In this document: one piece after another, positions 30,872-38,154 of the stretch | How positions within the stretch are numbered: position 1 is the first letter of the stretch | Layout: each line of letters starts with the position of its first letter | DNA from: Methylomicrobium agile | Lineage (GTDB): Bacteria; Pseudomonadota; Gammaproteobacteria; Methylococcales; Methylomonadaceae | Reading direction: 5' to 3' | Length of the DNA stretch: 64,000 nt | NCBI RefSeq assembly: GCF_000733855.1 | Contig: NZ_JPOJ01000001.1 | Location: 2,435,001 to 2,499,000, forward strand | Translations under genes and position numbers: made by a program | The notes under the pieces: generated by a model | What the model was told of the DNA's origin: nothing | Database searches by the model: none | Seen by the model: only the letters and a program-made list of their open reading frames with translations

Positions 30872-30962
30872 CGTAAGGCGGAACCGGCTCTGCCGGGTTC
30901 CGCCGAAGGAGAGTGGATCGCCCGGCATGGCGGCGGATCGCCTGTCGGCATCCGCCCTACGG
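30872..30962. repeat. Family-A palindromic element, copy 6
   Basis: Complete unit starting two bases after the Rpn gene stop, with a full trailer and terminator to 31056. Confidence 0.92.
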
Positions 30963-31022
30963 AGTGATCGATCGTGAACCGAACAAGCAGGAAAACCGTA
31001 AGGTCAAGGATGGCCTGCCAAA

Positions 31023-31056
31023 AGCCTCCCCGGGGAAACCCGGGGGGCTTTTTTGT
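31023..31056 (+). terminator. Repeat-borne intrinsic terminator 3
   Basis: GCCTCCCCGGGG-AAA-CCCGGGGGGC followed by TTTTTTG. It would terminate transcription from the Rpn gene. Confidence 0.75.
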
Positions 31057-31192
31057 TTGGCTATCCGGATTTGTGTGTGCTTTCGGTGTCTGAGTTGGCC
31101 GCCGTCATTTTGGTGTAAAACCGGATGTTGATGTTGTCTTTTTCGTTATGTTTGACTACCATTAAACTGGATTTCATTGTAGGAGAGCTGTC

Positions 31193-31390
31193 ATGCACGC
31201 AGGCGTTGCGCCGCCCATTCCCGTCGGCAAGATCAAGAGCTTCGGACCTTTCGGGCCGAAGTACGAGGTAGGCCAGGTCCTTCGCCAGTTGGATGATGGC
31301 GACTGGATGGTCGAGGTTACGATGGTTGAGACGGGAGAGAAGGCCGAGTATCGCCTGACGCATCTATCTGACGATCCGGATGCGCACTGA
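31193..31390 (+). CDS. DUF5397-like small protein, upstream partner of vapD
   Basis: 65 residues. PVGKIKSFGPFGPKYEVGQV and DGDWMVEVTMVETGEKAEYRL match what I recall of DUF5397. The ATG follows AGGAGAG. Its TGA overlaps the vapD ATG by one base (TGATG), so the two were translationally coupled. The arrangement is that of a toxin-antitoxin pair with this as candidate antitoxin; that role is inferred from context. The gene itself is intact although its partner is broken. Confidence 0.72.
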   Translation: MHAGVAPPIPVGKIKSFGPFGPKYEVGQVLRQLDDGDWMVEVTMVETGEKAEYRLTHLSDDPDAH

Positions 31391-31667
31391 TGTACGCAGT
31401 GGCTTTCGATCTGGTGGTGACTGACACCGAGAAGCATCACCCGAAGGGTGTGCGCAGGCGTACACCGAAATCGGCGCAGTGCTCGCTGAGTATGGCTTTC
31501 GTCGCGTGCAAGGCAGTTTGTACGTGACCGAGAACGAAGACATGGCGAACCTGTTTCTCGCCATCCAGGCACTGCGAGCCAGAGCGTGGTTTCCGAAATC
31601 GGTGCGCGATATTCGCGCCTTCCGCATTGAGCAGTGGTCAGACTTCACCCCGGTGGTGAAGTCGTAG
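31390..31667 (+). pseudogene. vapD: vapD-like gene, frameshifted
   Basis: VapD is a Cas2-like endoribonuclease found in virulence-associated and plasmid toxin loci. Starting at the ATG that overlaps the DUF5397 stop, the first 20 codons give MYAVAFDLVVTDTEKHHPKG, typical of VapD. Near 31448-31455 the frame is lost by one missing base. The continuation in the next frame gives AQAYTEIGAVLAEYGFRRVQ, SLYVTENEDMANLFLAIQAL and FPKSVRDIRAFRIEQWSDF, completing a protein of normal size (about 92 residues). Apart from this one change it looks undecayed, so it is a recent loss or a sequencing error. Confidence 0.8.
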
Positions 31668-31752
31668 GGCGGAACCGGCTCTGCCGGGTTCCGCCGAAGG
31701 AGAGTGGATCGCCCGGCATGGCGGCGGATCGCCTGTCGGCATCCGCCCTACA
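31663..31752. repeat. Family-A palindromic element, copy 7
   Basis: Complete unit overlapping the vapD stop codon, followed by the trailer and terminator to 31849. Confidence 0.9.
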
Positions 31753-31815
31753 GGAGTGATCAATCGCGAACAGAACAACCAGGAAAACCGTAAGGTCAAG
31801 GATGGCCTGCCAAAA

Positions 31816-31849
31816 GCCTCCCCGGGGAAACCCAGGGAGGCTTTTTTGT
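31816..31849 (+). terminator. Repeat-borne intrinsic terminator 4
   Basis: GCCTCCCCGGGG-AAA-CCCAGGGAGGC plus TTTTTTG at the end of the copy-7 unit. Confidence 0.75.
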
Positions 31850-31904
31850 GTAGGGTACGCTGTGCGTACCTTTCAACATCAATGGTACGCACAGCGTACC
31901 CTAC
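31850..31904. repeat. Family-C palindromic element, copy 1
   Basis: GTAGGGTACGCTGTGCGTAC pairs perfectly with its complement across a short loop (TTTCAACATCAAT). Other copies are at 35879 (half), 40604 and 45644. Confidence 0.85.
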
Positions 31905-31938
31905 ATGGGTGATTGATCGCGAACTGAACAAGCATCTC

Positions 31939-32014
31939 GTAGGGTGGATTCGCCGCCAGGCAATCCGCCACGCCTTGAAGGCTATGGGCGTTTTGCTATC
32001 GCAAAAACGCCCTA
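31939..32014. repeat. Family-B palindromic element, copy 1
   Basis: Two hairpins in tandem: GGATTCGCCGCCAGGCAATCC, and GGGCGTTTTGCTATCGCAAAAACGCCC, between GTAGGG and CCCTAC ends. Other copies are at 34091, 34291, 42773 and 42881. Confidence 0.8.
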
Positions 32015-32076
32015 CCCATCCTAACGGAAGCGGAAAACCGCCGTCGAAACGCCTGCCGAAGCGTGTTATCCTAACC

Positions 32077-32166
32077 CGTAAGGCGGAACCGGCTCTGCCG
32101 GGTTCCGCCGAAGGAGAGTGGATTGCCCGGCATGGCGGCGGATCGCCTGTCGGCATCCGCCCTACG
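32077..32166. repeat. Family-A palindromic element, copy 8
   Basis: Complete unit. The 48 bases before it (32029-32076) repeat almost exactly the sequence just upstream of the Rpn start codon (29858-29907). Confidence 0.9.
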
Positions 32167-32185
32167 AGCTACGAGCTTGGTTTTT

Positions 32186-32253
32186 TTGCGATAGCAAAAC
32201 ATCATCCCCCTTCAAGGCGCGGCGGATTGCCTGGCGGCGAATCCGCGCCCTAC
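32186..32253. repeat. Partial inverted family-B element
   Basis: Contains TTGCGATAGCAAAAC and GGCGGATTGCCTGGCGGCGA in reverse orientation to copy 1, with a disrupted middle. Confidence 0.55.
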
Positions 32254-32285
32254 GAGCTATCCATCCTACGAGACTCAGTTATGGT

Positions 32286-32576
32286 TCAGCTCCGTAGGAT
32301 ACTGTCAATGTCTCGGCTACCGTGCAGAACACGAATGATGTCGATGCCTGTTTGTGAAATCCGGTAAAAAATTAAATAGGAATCGACAGAGAATTTATAT
32401 AGCCCGCAGTATTCATCTCGCTGGATGCCAAGCCCGGGGAAATCGGCTAATAATTCGCATTTTTGCTTGAGCATTGCCATGTATTGGGAGGCAGCGGTGA
32501 GCTTGTCACGGGCAATGAAATCCCGTATTTCTTTTAAATCACTCCTGGCTAGCGGTGTAAACCTTGCTGTCGCCAT
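32286..32576 (-). CDS. RelE/ParE-family toxin
   Basis: 96-residue type II toxin of the RelE/ParE superfamily. Visible: FTPLARSDLKEIRDFIARD at the N-terminus, a helical middle, LADFPGLGIQRDEYCGLYKF, and the closing strand YLIFYRISQTGIDIIRVLHGSRD. RelE-like members cleave mRNA on ribosomes and ParE-like members poison gyrase; the sequence alone does not settle which. It is the second gene of a minus-strand operon, 28 bases after the Phd-type antitoxin. Confidence 0.88.
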   Translation of the reverse strand: MATARFTPLARSDLKEIRDFIARDKLTAASQYMAMLKQKCELLADFPGLGIQRDEYCGLYKFSVDSYLIFYRISQTGIDIIRVLHGSRDIDSILRS

Positions 32577-32604
32577 ATTAAGGCAGCCCTAAAAACAAGC
32601 GGCT

Positions 32605-32850
32605 TTAAATGAGTCCGTTAAAAGCGGTTTCGCTATCCACTAATTGGCCTTCGTCGGCTTGGCGGATACCTGTGTTTAAGTCGCTTTGTAAAGCTTGCAA
32701 CTTTAACTGTTGATATGCCGCGTATTCGCTTTCCGAGATCATGACCGCGATAGGGCGACCTTTTTTCTCGATGGTCACCGGGTTGCGCTGTACCATATCG
32801 AGCAAGGCGCCAAAATGGGTTTTGGCTTCGGTTGAAGGCATACTGACCAT
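32605..32850 (-). CDS. Phd/YefM-family antitoxin
   Basis: 81 residues. The N-terminal DNA-binding Phd/YefM fold is evident (MPSTEAKTHFGALLDMVQ, PVTIEKKGRPIAVMISESEY), and the C-terminal part (LKLQALQSDLNTGIRQADEG) would neutralise the toxin. Family members repress their own operon, stimulated by the toxin. Directly upstream of its start lies a perfect palindrome, the likely operator. Confidence 0.9.
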   Translation of the reverse strand: MVSMPSTEAKTHFGALLDMVQRNPVTIEKKGRPIAVMISESEYAAYQQLKLQALQSDLNTGIRQADEGQLVDSETAFNGLI

Positions 32851-32861
32851 GGTATTTGCTC

Positions 32862-32895
32862 CACAATGATTAAAATGATTATTTTAATCATTGTG
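32862..32895 (-). promoter_or_regulatory. Toxin-antitoxin operator: 34-bp perfect palindrome
   Basis: CACAATGATTAAAAT and its exact complement ATTTTAATCATTGTG flank the 4-base spacer GATT, 11 bases upstream of the antitoxin start. AT-rich and symmetrical, it fits binding of Phd/YefM dimers for autoregulation. Imperfect ATGATTAAA half-sites recur inside it. Confidence 0.75.
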
Positions 32896-32964
32896 GCTAT
32901 CGCTGATTGATTTTGCAAGCAAAAAATAATTGCGCACGCCCTTCTTGGGAAAGCGATCAATTAT

Positions 32965-33029
32965 TAACCCGTAACCCGTAACCCGTAACCCGTAAGGCGG
33001 AACCGGCTCCTCCGGGTTCCGCCGAAGGA
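32965..33029. repeat. AACCCGT heptamer array and partial family-A element (copy 9)
   Basis: Four tandem AACCCGT units (from about 32966) run straight into the AAGGCGGAACC start of a family-A unit, which stops after GTTCCGCCGAAGGA. In intact copies a single AACCCGT often precedes AAGGCGG, so the array is an expansion of the element's own end. Confidence 0.75.
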
Positions 33030-33165
33030 TGGCTATGTTCCCATCCAGGCTTGGGGATGGTGGATTTATGCTATGCTAGCCTCAACCAGACGGAGAAGTC
33101 CGGCGAGGATGAGGTGGCCATAGTATCCGTCCTCCTTTCCATTTCAATTAGTCTTAACGATAGAG

Positions 33166-34044
33166 ATGAATCCGAATTACCAACCCTTAGATGCAGTTCC
33201 ACATCGGCAACACGGCCGAAAAAAAGCGCAGGGCTATGTATTTGCCCGGAACGATGCTTTCGCACCGTTGTTGATCGCCGAATTGTCCCATGCCATCGCA
33301 CATTACCCTTTGGCCTTCAGGCCAATCGATTCCGGTCCTTTTCAAGGGCATTTTCAGTTGGTTGTCCTGTTGGGCATGTGCGCGGGCGAAAATCTTTTCG
33401 TCGATGCCCACGGTCAATGGCGGGCACCGTACATTCCCGGCCATTTTCGCGCCTATCCTTTCAGGTTGCTGCAAGTCCGGTCGTCGGAAGACAAGCAATT
33501 GATCATGCTGGGATTCGATCACGCCAGCGGACTTTACCGGGAGGCGCCGGATCCTCTGCAGCAGGAGGAGCGTTTTTTCGATGATCAGGGACAACCGCAG
33601 CCCTGGTTGCAGGAAGTGAGTAACTTTCTGGTCGAGAGCGCCAAGAATCAGCGTCTCACTCAGCAGGCGGTCGAAGCGCTGGCAGCCGCCAAAGTGTTGG
33701 TGCCCTGGGAGTTGCCCAAAGCCGGCCTCGATGATGAACGTCCCTTATTGAGCGACCTTTGCTGTATCGATGCCGCCGCCATGAAAACATTGCCCGGCAG
33801 CGTACTGGAGATTCTGCGCGATACCCAGGCGCTCGATCTGGCTTATGCCCAGCTGTTTTCAATGCAGCGCTTGGTCTCGCTCCAGGCCCTGTATAGGCAG
33901 CGAGAGCAGCAAAAAGCCAAGGCCCATGCGGAAGGCCGGCGCGAACGGCAGCTGCCGATTGGCGATTTGGGTCTGGGCGCCCTATTTGGCACCTCGGCTC
34001 CATCGGATTCCATGGATCTCGAATGGCTGAAAAATTATAAATAA
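33166..34044 (+). CDS. sapC: SapC-family protein, copy 2
   Basis: 292-residue paralogue of the SapC protein at 25593. Shared landmarks include APLLIAELSHAIAHYPLAF, YIPGHFRAYPFRL, DHASGLY and EERFFDDQGQPQPWLQEVSNFL. It carries an extra basic C-terminal region (REQQKAKAHAEGRRERQ). Sequence divergence is high, so the duplication is old or one copy was acquired. It is followed by repeats and then by the second copy of the unrecognised partner. No signal peptide is seen. Confidence 0.88.
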   Translation: MNPNYQPLDAVPHRQHGRKKAQGYVFARNDAFAPLLIAELSHAIAHYPLAFRPIDSGPFQGHFQLVVLLGMCAGENLFVDAHGQWRAPYIPGHFRAYPFRLLQVRSSEDKQLIMLGFDHASGLYREAPDPLQQEERFFDDQGQPQPWLQEVSNFLVESAKNQRLTQQAVEALAAAKVLVPWELPKAGLDDERPLLSDLCCIDAAAMKTLPGSVLEILRDTQALDLAYAQLFSMQRLVSLQALYRQREQQKAKAHAEGRRERQLPIGDLGLGALFGTSAPSDSMDLEWLKNYK

Positions 34045-34079
34045 CCGTAAGGCGGAACCGGCTATGCCGGGTTCGCCGC
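34044..34079. repeat. Partial family-A element (copy 10)
   Basis: Only the first 35 bases (CCGTAAGGCGGAACCGGCTA ...) remain, right after the sapC stop codon. Confidence 0.7.
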
Positions 34080-34090
34080 ATCTTGCAGTT

Positions 34091-34168
34091 GTAGGGCGGA
34101 TTCGCCGCCAGGCAATCCGCCGGGCTTTAAAGCCTGTTGGCGTTTTGCTATCGCGAAAACGCCCTACG
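34091..34168. repeat. Family-B palindromic element, copy 2
   Basis: GTAGGGCGGATTCGCCGCCA to AACGCCCTACGG, almost identical to the copy 200 bases downstream. Confidence 0.88.
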
Positions 34169-34290
34169 GTTTACAGGTCTTGGATATGGGAGAAGCCGTA
34201 GGATAGGTAGAGGCGTCAGCCGAAACCCATCGTGAAGTAGGATATGGGTTTCTTGATGGGTTTCGCTTCGCTCTACCCATCCTTGTCGTT

Positions 34291-34368
34291 GTAGGGCGGA
34301 TTCGCCGCCAGGCAATCCGCCGGGCTTTGAAGCCTGTTGGCGTTTTGCTATCGCGAAAACGCCCTACG
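34291..34368. repeat. Family-B palindromic element, copy 3
   Basis: Differs from copy 2 by about one base. It lies directly upstream of the next gene, and its end may contribute to that gene's leader. Confidence 0.88.
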
Positions 34369-34431
34369 GGTTTTGGATACGAGAGAAGCAACCGTCTAAA
34401 TGGAACGTATTTTTTCCTTAGTAATTTGATC

Positions 34432-34938
34432 ATGAGTTTATTACAAAGCATAACGACAGAATATGACGATGTGGAAGATCGCATTAAACTGGTCGGTAAA
34501 TTTCGGAACGGCGATCTGATCGTGATGTGGATCACACAACGGCTATTTTCGCGTTTGTTGCCGGTACTGCTGGATCGCCTGCAGGCGGCGACGGGCAATC
34601 TGCAGCAAGTGGGGCAGGTAGGCAGTGTGGTGCAGGAGTTTGCCCAGCAGGCGGCGCGCGCTCAGATGAAGCCGCAGCCGCCGCTTAAGCCGGAATCCGG
34701 TGCGCAGGCATGGCTGGTAAAGTCGATCGACGTGGCCGCCACCCCGAACGGTTTGCGCCTTACTTTTAAGAGTGGCGATAGCGGGCGGGCGGTTCTGAAG
34801 CTGGAGGGTCAGTTTCTGAGGCAGTGGTTGAACATTCTTTACGATATCAACCGCAAAGCCGGTTGGCCTTTGAGCCAATGGCCGGATTGGGTACGCGAGA
34901 GCGCGCGTGCCGTTCCAAAGCGTGTGGTGAAGCATTAA
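34432..34938 (+). CDS. Unrecognised SapC-associated protein, copy 2
   Basis: 168 residues from the ATG at 34432, which follows TTAGTAATTTGATC. Homologous to the protein at 24947: DRIKLVGKFRNGDLIVMWIT and LLPVLL match the N-terminal block there, and FLRQWLNILYDINRKAGWP with QWPDWV matches the C-terminal block. The linker is again variable. No signal peptide or membrane span. The reading frame is open upstream into the family-B repeat, but that part is repeat sequence. A YcgR-type gene starts 21 bases later, perhaps in one transcript. Confidence 0.78.
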   Translation: MSLLQSITTEYDDVEDRIKLVGKFRNGDLIVMWITQRLFSRLLPVLLDRLQAATGNLQQVGQVGSVVQEFAQQAARAQMKPQPPLKPESGAQAWLVKSIDVAATPNGLRLTFKSGDSGRAVLKLEGQFLRQWLNILYDINRKAGWPLSQWPDWVRESARAVPKRVVKH

Positions 34939-34959
34939 TTATTCTATAAATTGTATCCT

Positions 34960-35679
34960 ATGTTTAATGACACGGATTATATGGTTCATAACAAGTCCCA
35001 GATCCTCAATCATCTGACTTCATTGTTTAAGAAAAAATGTCTGATCCTGTTGAGCTTCGATAAAAATGGGACATTCGTTACGACGCTTGCCGCGATAGAG
35101 CCGCAAAAGGATCTCCTGCTTTTCGACTGCGCACCTTCCGAGCATTTAAATTCGCAGGTGCTCAGCGCTTCCCAGGTGGAATTCAATTCGAATTTTTCCG
35201 GTATTAAAGTCCATTTTCAAGGCAAAAATATCAGGAAGACCCATTTTGACGGAGAAACCGTCTTTTCAATGCCGATACCCAAATCCATTGAGTGGGTACA
35301 GCGCCGTCAATTCTACCGGATCAGATTGCCTTTGCTGCGTTCAACTTTGGTAAAACTGTTTGTGGACGATCAATTCCTAGCCGATATGCCGCTCTACGAT
35401 ATCAGTATTTCCGGTTTTTCCCTGATAAACGATATTAGCGGTCTATCGCATTTTTTTGAAATTGGCCGGAAATTTTCGGGCTGCTGGCTCGTTTTGGAGA
35501 ATGCTTTTAATCAGGAAATTGAGTTTCAAGTCGTGAACGTCGTGCGGCTCAATCCGAATCAGCATGATTCGGCTCAAAAAATAGGATGCAGATTTATCGG
35601 TTTAAGGCCTGCTGCCGAGTCCGGGATTCAGCTCTACATGCAGTATCAGGAAAGAAAAAATCTCAGTAAAAAAACATAA
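34960..35679 (+). CDS. YcgR-like cyclic-di-GMP binding PilZ protein
   Basis: About 239 residues. The N-terminal YcgR-like domain (ILNHLTSLFKKKCLILLSF ... SQVLSASQVEFNSNFSGIKV) is followed by a PilZ domain. Both c-di-GMP motifs are present: RRQFYR near residue 114 (RxxxR) and DISISGFSL near residue 147 (D/NxSxxG). YcgR proteins brake flagella; here no flagellar gene is near, so the output is unknown, and a link to the adjacent surface module is only a guess. The start is set at ATG 34960; a TTG at 34951 is possible. Confidence 0.82.
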   Translation: MFNDTDYMVHNKSQILNHLTSLFKKKCLILLSFDKNGTFVTTLAAIEPQKDLLLFDCAPSEHLNSQVLSASQVEFNSNFSGIKVHFQGKNIRKTHFDGETVFSMPIPKSIEWVQRRQFYRIRLPLLRSTLVKLFVDDQFLADMPLYDISISGFSLINDISGLSHFFEIGRKFSGCWLVLENAFNQEIEFQVVNVVRLNPNQHDSAQKIGCRFIGLRPAAESGIQLYMQYQERKNLSKKT

Positions 35680-36157
35680 GTTCGATGTTTAGAGGGTGTG
35701 GCAAAAAATCACTTCCCTAATGGAGTACAAAGCTGGCTTTGTTACTCAGTCATTTGCAAAGCCGGCTTTGCAAGGCTTTGGGGCTAAACTGAACGACATT
35801 GCCGAAGCGAGAGGGTGTTCTCCAAATGCCGGACGGGATAAATATCCCGTCCGGCACCGGTATCTTTGGGTTCAGCCCGTAGGGTACGCTGTGCGTACCT
35901 TGCATGTCCGGTCGTCCGGCGCCAGAAAGGCAGTCAGGGCGGCCGCGGAATCGGACCGGGGGCGACGGCGGTTATTCGGCGGGCGTTGAACGAGCAACGG
36001 CTCGATTTTTTCCGAACCGAAACGAATGTATGGCGCATCTTCAGGCCGGTACCCGGCAGAAAACCGTGTTCTGGATAGAATCGCTGCAGGTAATTATTTT
36101 TCTTTACAACGGTCTTTTAGATAATTATAAAACGCATTTTTAACAGCTTATTTTGCT
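35680..36157. other. Intergenic region with repeat remnants
   Basis: No supported gene. It includes a hairpin of AAAGC/GCTTTG motifs around 35730-35775, a family-E palindrome at 35829-35866 (GGACGGGATAAATATCCCGTCC) and half of a family-C element (35879-35900). The last 100 bases are AT-rich and probably hold the promoter of the next gene. Confidence 0.5.
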
Positions 36158-36412
36158 ATGACGAAAGACATACAGCCCTCCGTAGTGGAAACTTCCAAAG
36201 CCGAGCCCGAAACTGAAAAAAGCAAGCACGATGCCGATATCGAGATCGAAGATTACGACTTGCAGCTGATAGACGAATATATTTCGTTTCCGACCGAAGA
36301 CGAAAAAGCCGTGAAAAAAATGGCGGCGCGCCGGAAAATCGAAATGTATTGGGAGAAAAAACGTTTGAGGGAACAATTAGGCGATTTCGACGAAAACGAG
36401 CTCGATTTTTGA
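36158..36412 (+). CDS. Small acidic protein, PA3496-like
   Basis: 84 residues. The acidic N-terminal half (SKHDADIEIEDYDLQLIDEYI) is probably disordered. The C-terminal RRKIEMYWEKKRLREQLGDFD resembles the short RRRIEDYLEEKRLREEL signature I associate with PA3496-family proteins of gammaproteobacteria, proposed to affect envelope integrity. The role here is unproven. It stands alone upstream of a PilZ gene with a gap of about 130 bases. Confidence 0.6.
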   Translation: MTKDIQPSVVETSKAEPETEKSKHDADIEIEDYDLQLIDEYISFPTEDEKAVKKMAARRKIEMYWEKKRLREQLGDFDENELDF

Positions 36413-36540
36413 TCGAAGCGGAACCTATCGTTGGGCATCGTGCCGACGTTCTGCGGAAGAACGCGGCCATTTACCGGAATTTTAGCATCCGCCGCCGCTC
36501 CGCGGCGCCCTAACCGACAAATGACCAGGAGACCTGCGTT

Positions 36541-37122
36541 ATGCCAGAAGCCGGAGACAGACGGCGGTTTTTTCGCATCAACGATGAAGTCGATCTTTAT
36601 TTTCGAAAAATCGTTGCGCAAGAAGCGCGTGAAGACAGCTATATCGACGAGAATGTGCTGACCAGCGCTGCCTTGCCGCAGATCATGGCGGCGGTGGAGC
36701 GGGAGATGGACAGTCTTATGGCGCGGATTGAAGCCGCTCGGCCCGAAACCGCCGAGTATTTGAAACTGCTCAATTACAAGGTCGACATATTGGCCCAATG
36801 TATCCTGAATCAGAGCGATCTGGCTCGGGAAAAAAATTCCTACCAGGTGAGTCTGAGCGCCTCGGGCCTTGCCTTCGGCAGCGAACAGGCGTTGAGCGAA
36901 GGCGATTTTCTGGAGTTGAAGATTCTGCTGCCGGCGTCCCGGGCGCTGGTCACCACCTGTTGCCGGGTGGTTCAATGCCGGCGAAATCCGGTAAAAGAAC
37001 AGCGTTATCCCTATGTCGTCAGCGTCGATTACATAAACATGAAGGAAGAGGACCGGGAGGTCCTGGTCAAGCATGTAGTCAAGCGCCAGTTGGCGCAGAT
37101 CCGGGCGCTAAAGGCTTGCTGA
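36541..37122 (+). CDS. PilZ-domain protein
   Basis: 193 residues with a PilZ-type split motif: DRRRFFRIND at residues 6-15 and SLSASGLAF near 104-112, which bind cyclic di-GMP in this family. The long helical insert between them (about 40-95) is typical of the PilZ-N/atypical class. The start follows CAGGAGACCTGCGTT. It is the second PilZ protein within 2 kb, but unrelated in the rest of its sequence to the YcgR-like one. It may be co-transcribed with birA 18 bases downstream. Confidence 0.85.
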   Translation: MPEAGDRRRFFRINDEVDLYFRKIVAQEAREDSYIDENVLTSAALPQIMAAVEREMDSLMARIEAARPETAEYLKLLNYKVDILAQCILNQSDLAREKNSYQVSLSASGLAFGSEQALSEGDFLELKILLPASRALVTTCCRVVQCRRNPVKEQRYPYVVSVDYINMKEEDREVLVKHVVKRQLAQIRALKAC

Positions 37123-37140
37123 GTATACCGTCATGGGCTA

Positions 37141-38154
37141 TTGGAGATACCCGAATCCGTGCTGATTGCAGATAACCAGAAAAAAATTCTGACTTTGCTG
37201 GCCGACGGCGAATTTCATTCCGGCGCCGAGCTGGCGGAAGCGCTGGGAATGAGCCGTTCCGCCGTCTGGAAGCATCTGAACGGACTGGATGCCCTCGGTA
37301 TCCGGTACGCGGCGGTCAGCGGCAAGGGCTACCGGCTTTCCCACCCCATCGAACTGCTGCACGGCGACGGCATCCTGGCGGCTTTGGGCAGCGAAAGGCG
37401 CGCCCTGGTTTCCCGGCTGGAAATCCATGACCAGATCGACTCCACGAACACTTACCTGAGCCGGTTGGCGCGGCAAAACGCGCCTTCCGGCCATGTCTGC
37501 CTTGCCGAACGGCAAATCGCCGGCAAGGGCCGGCGCGGCAGGCAGTGGGTTTCGCCGTACGGCAGCAATATTCTGCTGTCGATCCTGTGGCGCTTTCAGC
37601 AGGGGCCGGCCGCGATCTCGGCGTTGAGCCTGGCGGTCGGCGTCGCGGTGATCCGGGCGTTGCGGCGGTTGGGGGTCGGCAATGCCGGCCTGAAATGGCC
37701 GAACGACATTTTCAGCGAGGGCAAAAAACTGGGCGGAATCCTGATCGAAGTGGCGGGCGAAAACGAAGGCCCCTGTCACGCGGTGACCGGCCTGGGCTTG
37801 AACCTGTTTTTGCCGGAGGAAGAGGCGGGATCGATCGAACAACCGTGGACCGACCTGAACCGGATCGCCGGCGGGCGGCCCGTCGGCAGAAACCGGCTGG
37901 CCGGGGAATTGATCGATCAGATACTCCCGGTATTGGCCGGGTTCGAGCGAACGGGGCTTGCGGCCTACCTGGACGAATGGCGGGAGTATGACTGTCTGCG
38001 CGGCGAGTGGGCCAGCGTTTTTATCGGGACGCAGCAGTTCGACGGGACGCTGGAAGGGATCGATGTGCAAGGCTTTTTGTTGATGCGCGACGCGGAAGAC
38101 AGGCTGCGCGCCTTCGCTTCCGGCGAAGTCAGTTTCCGGCGCCCCTATCCGTGA
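37141..38154 (+). CDS. birA: Biotin--[acetyl-CoA-carboxylase] ligase / biotin operon repressor
   Basis: Attaches biotin to the carboxyl carrier protein and, in the long form, represses biotin synthesis genes. 337 residues: winged helix at the N-terminus (ILTLLADGEFHSGAELAEAL, MSRSAVWKHLNGL), catalytic domain with GKGRRGRQW near residue 128, KWPNDI near 185 and GGILIEV, then the SH3-like C-terminal domain. The first codon is TTG at 37141; a GTG at 37159 would shorten it by six residues. Its stop overlaps the coaX start (GTGA). Confidence 0.94.
   Translation: MEIPESVLIADNQKKILTLLADGEFHSGAELAEALGMSRSAVWKHLNGLDALGIRYAAVSGKGYRLSHPIELLHGDGILAALGSERRALVSRLEIHDQIDSTNTYLSRLARQNAPSGHVCLAERQIAGKGRRGRQWVSPYGSNILLSILWRFQQGPAAISALSLAVGVAVIRALRRLGVGNAGLKWPNDIFSEGKKLGGILIEVAGENEGPCHAVTGLGLNLFLPEEEAGSIEQPWTDLNRIAGGRPVGRNRLAGELIDQILPVLAGFERTGLAAYLDEWREYDCLRGEWASVFIGTQQFDGTLEGIDVQGFLLMRDAEDRLRAFASGEVSFRRPYP

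Noticed and set aside
28149-32166. The regularly recurring 90-base units as a CRISPR array
   Set aside because: Units are far longer than CRISPR repeats, spacing is irregular, genes lie between them, and no cas genes are present. They are REP-type elements.
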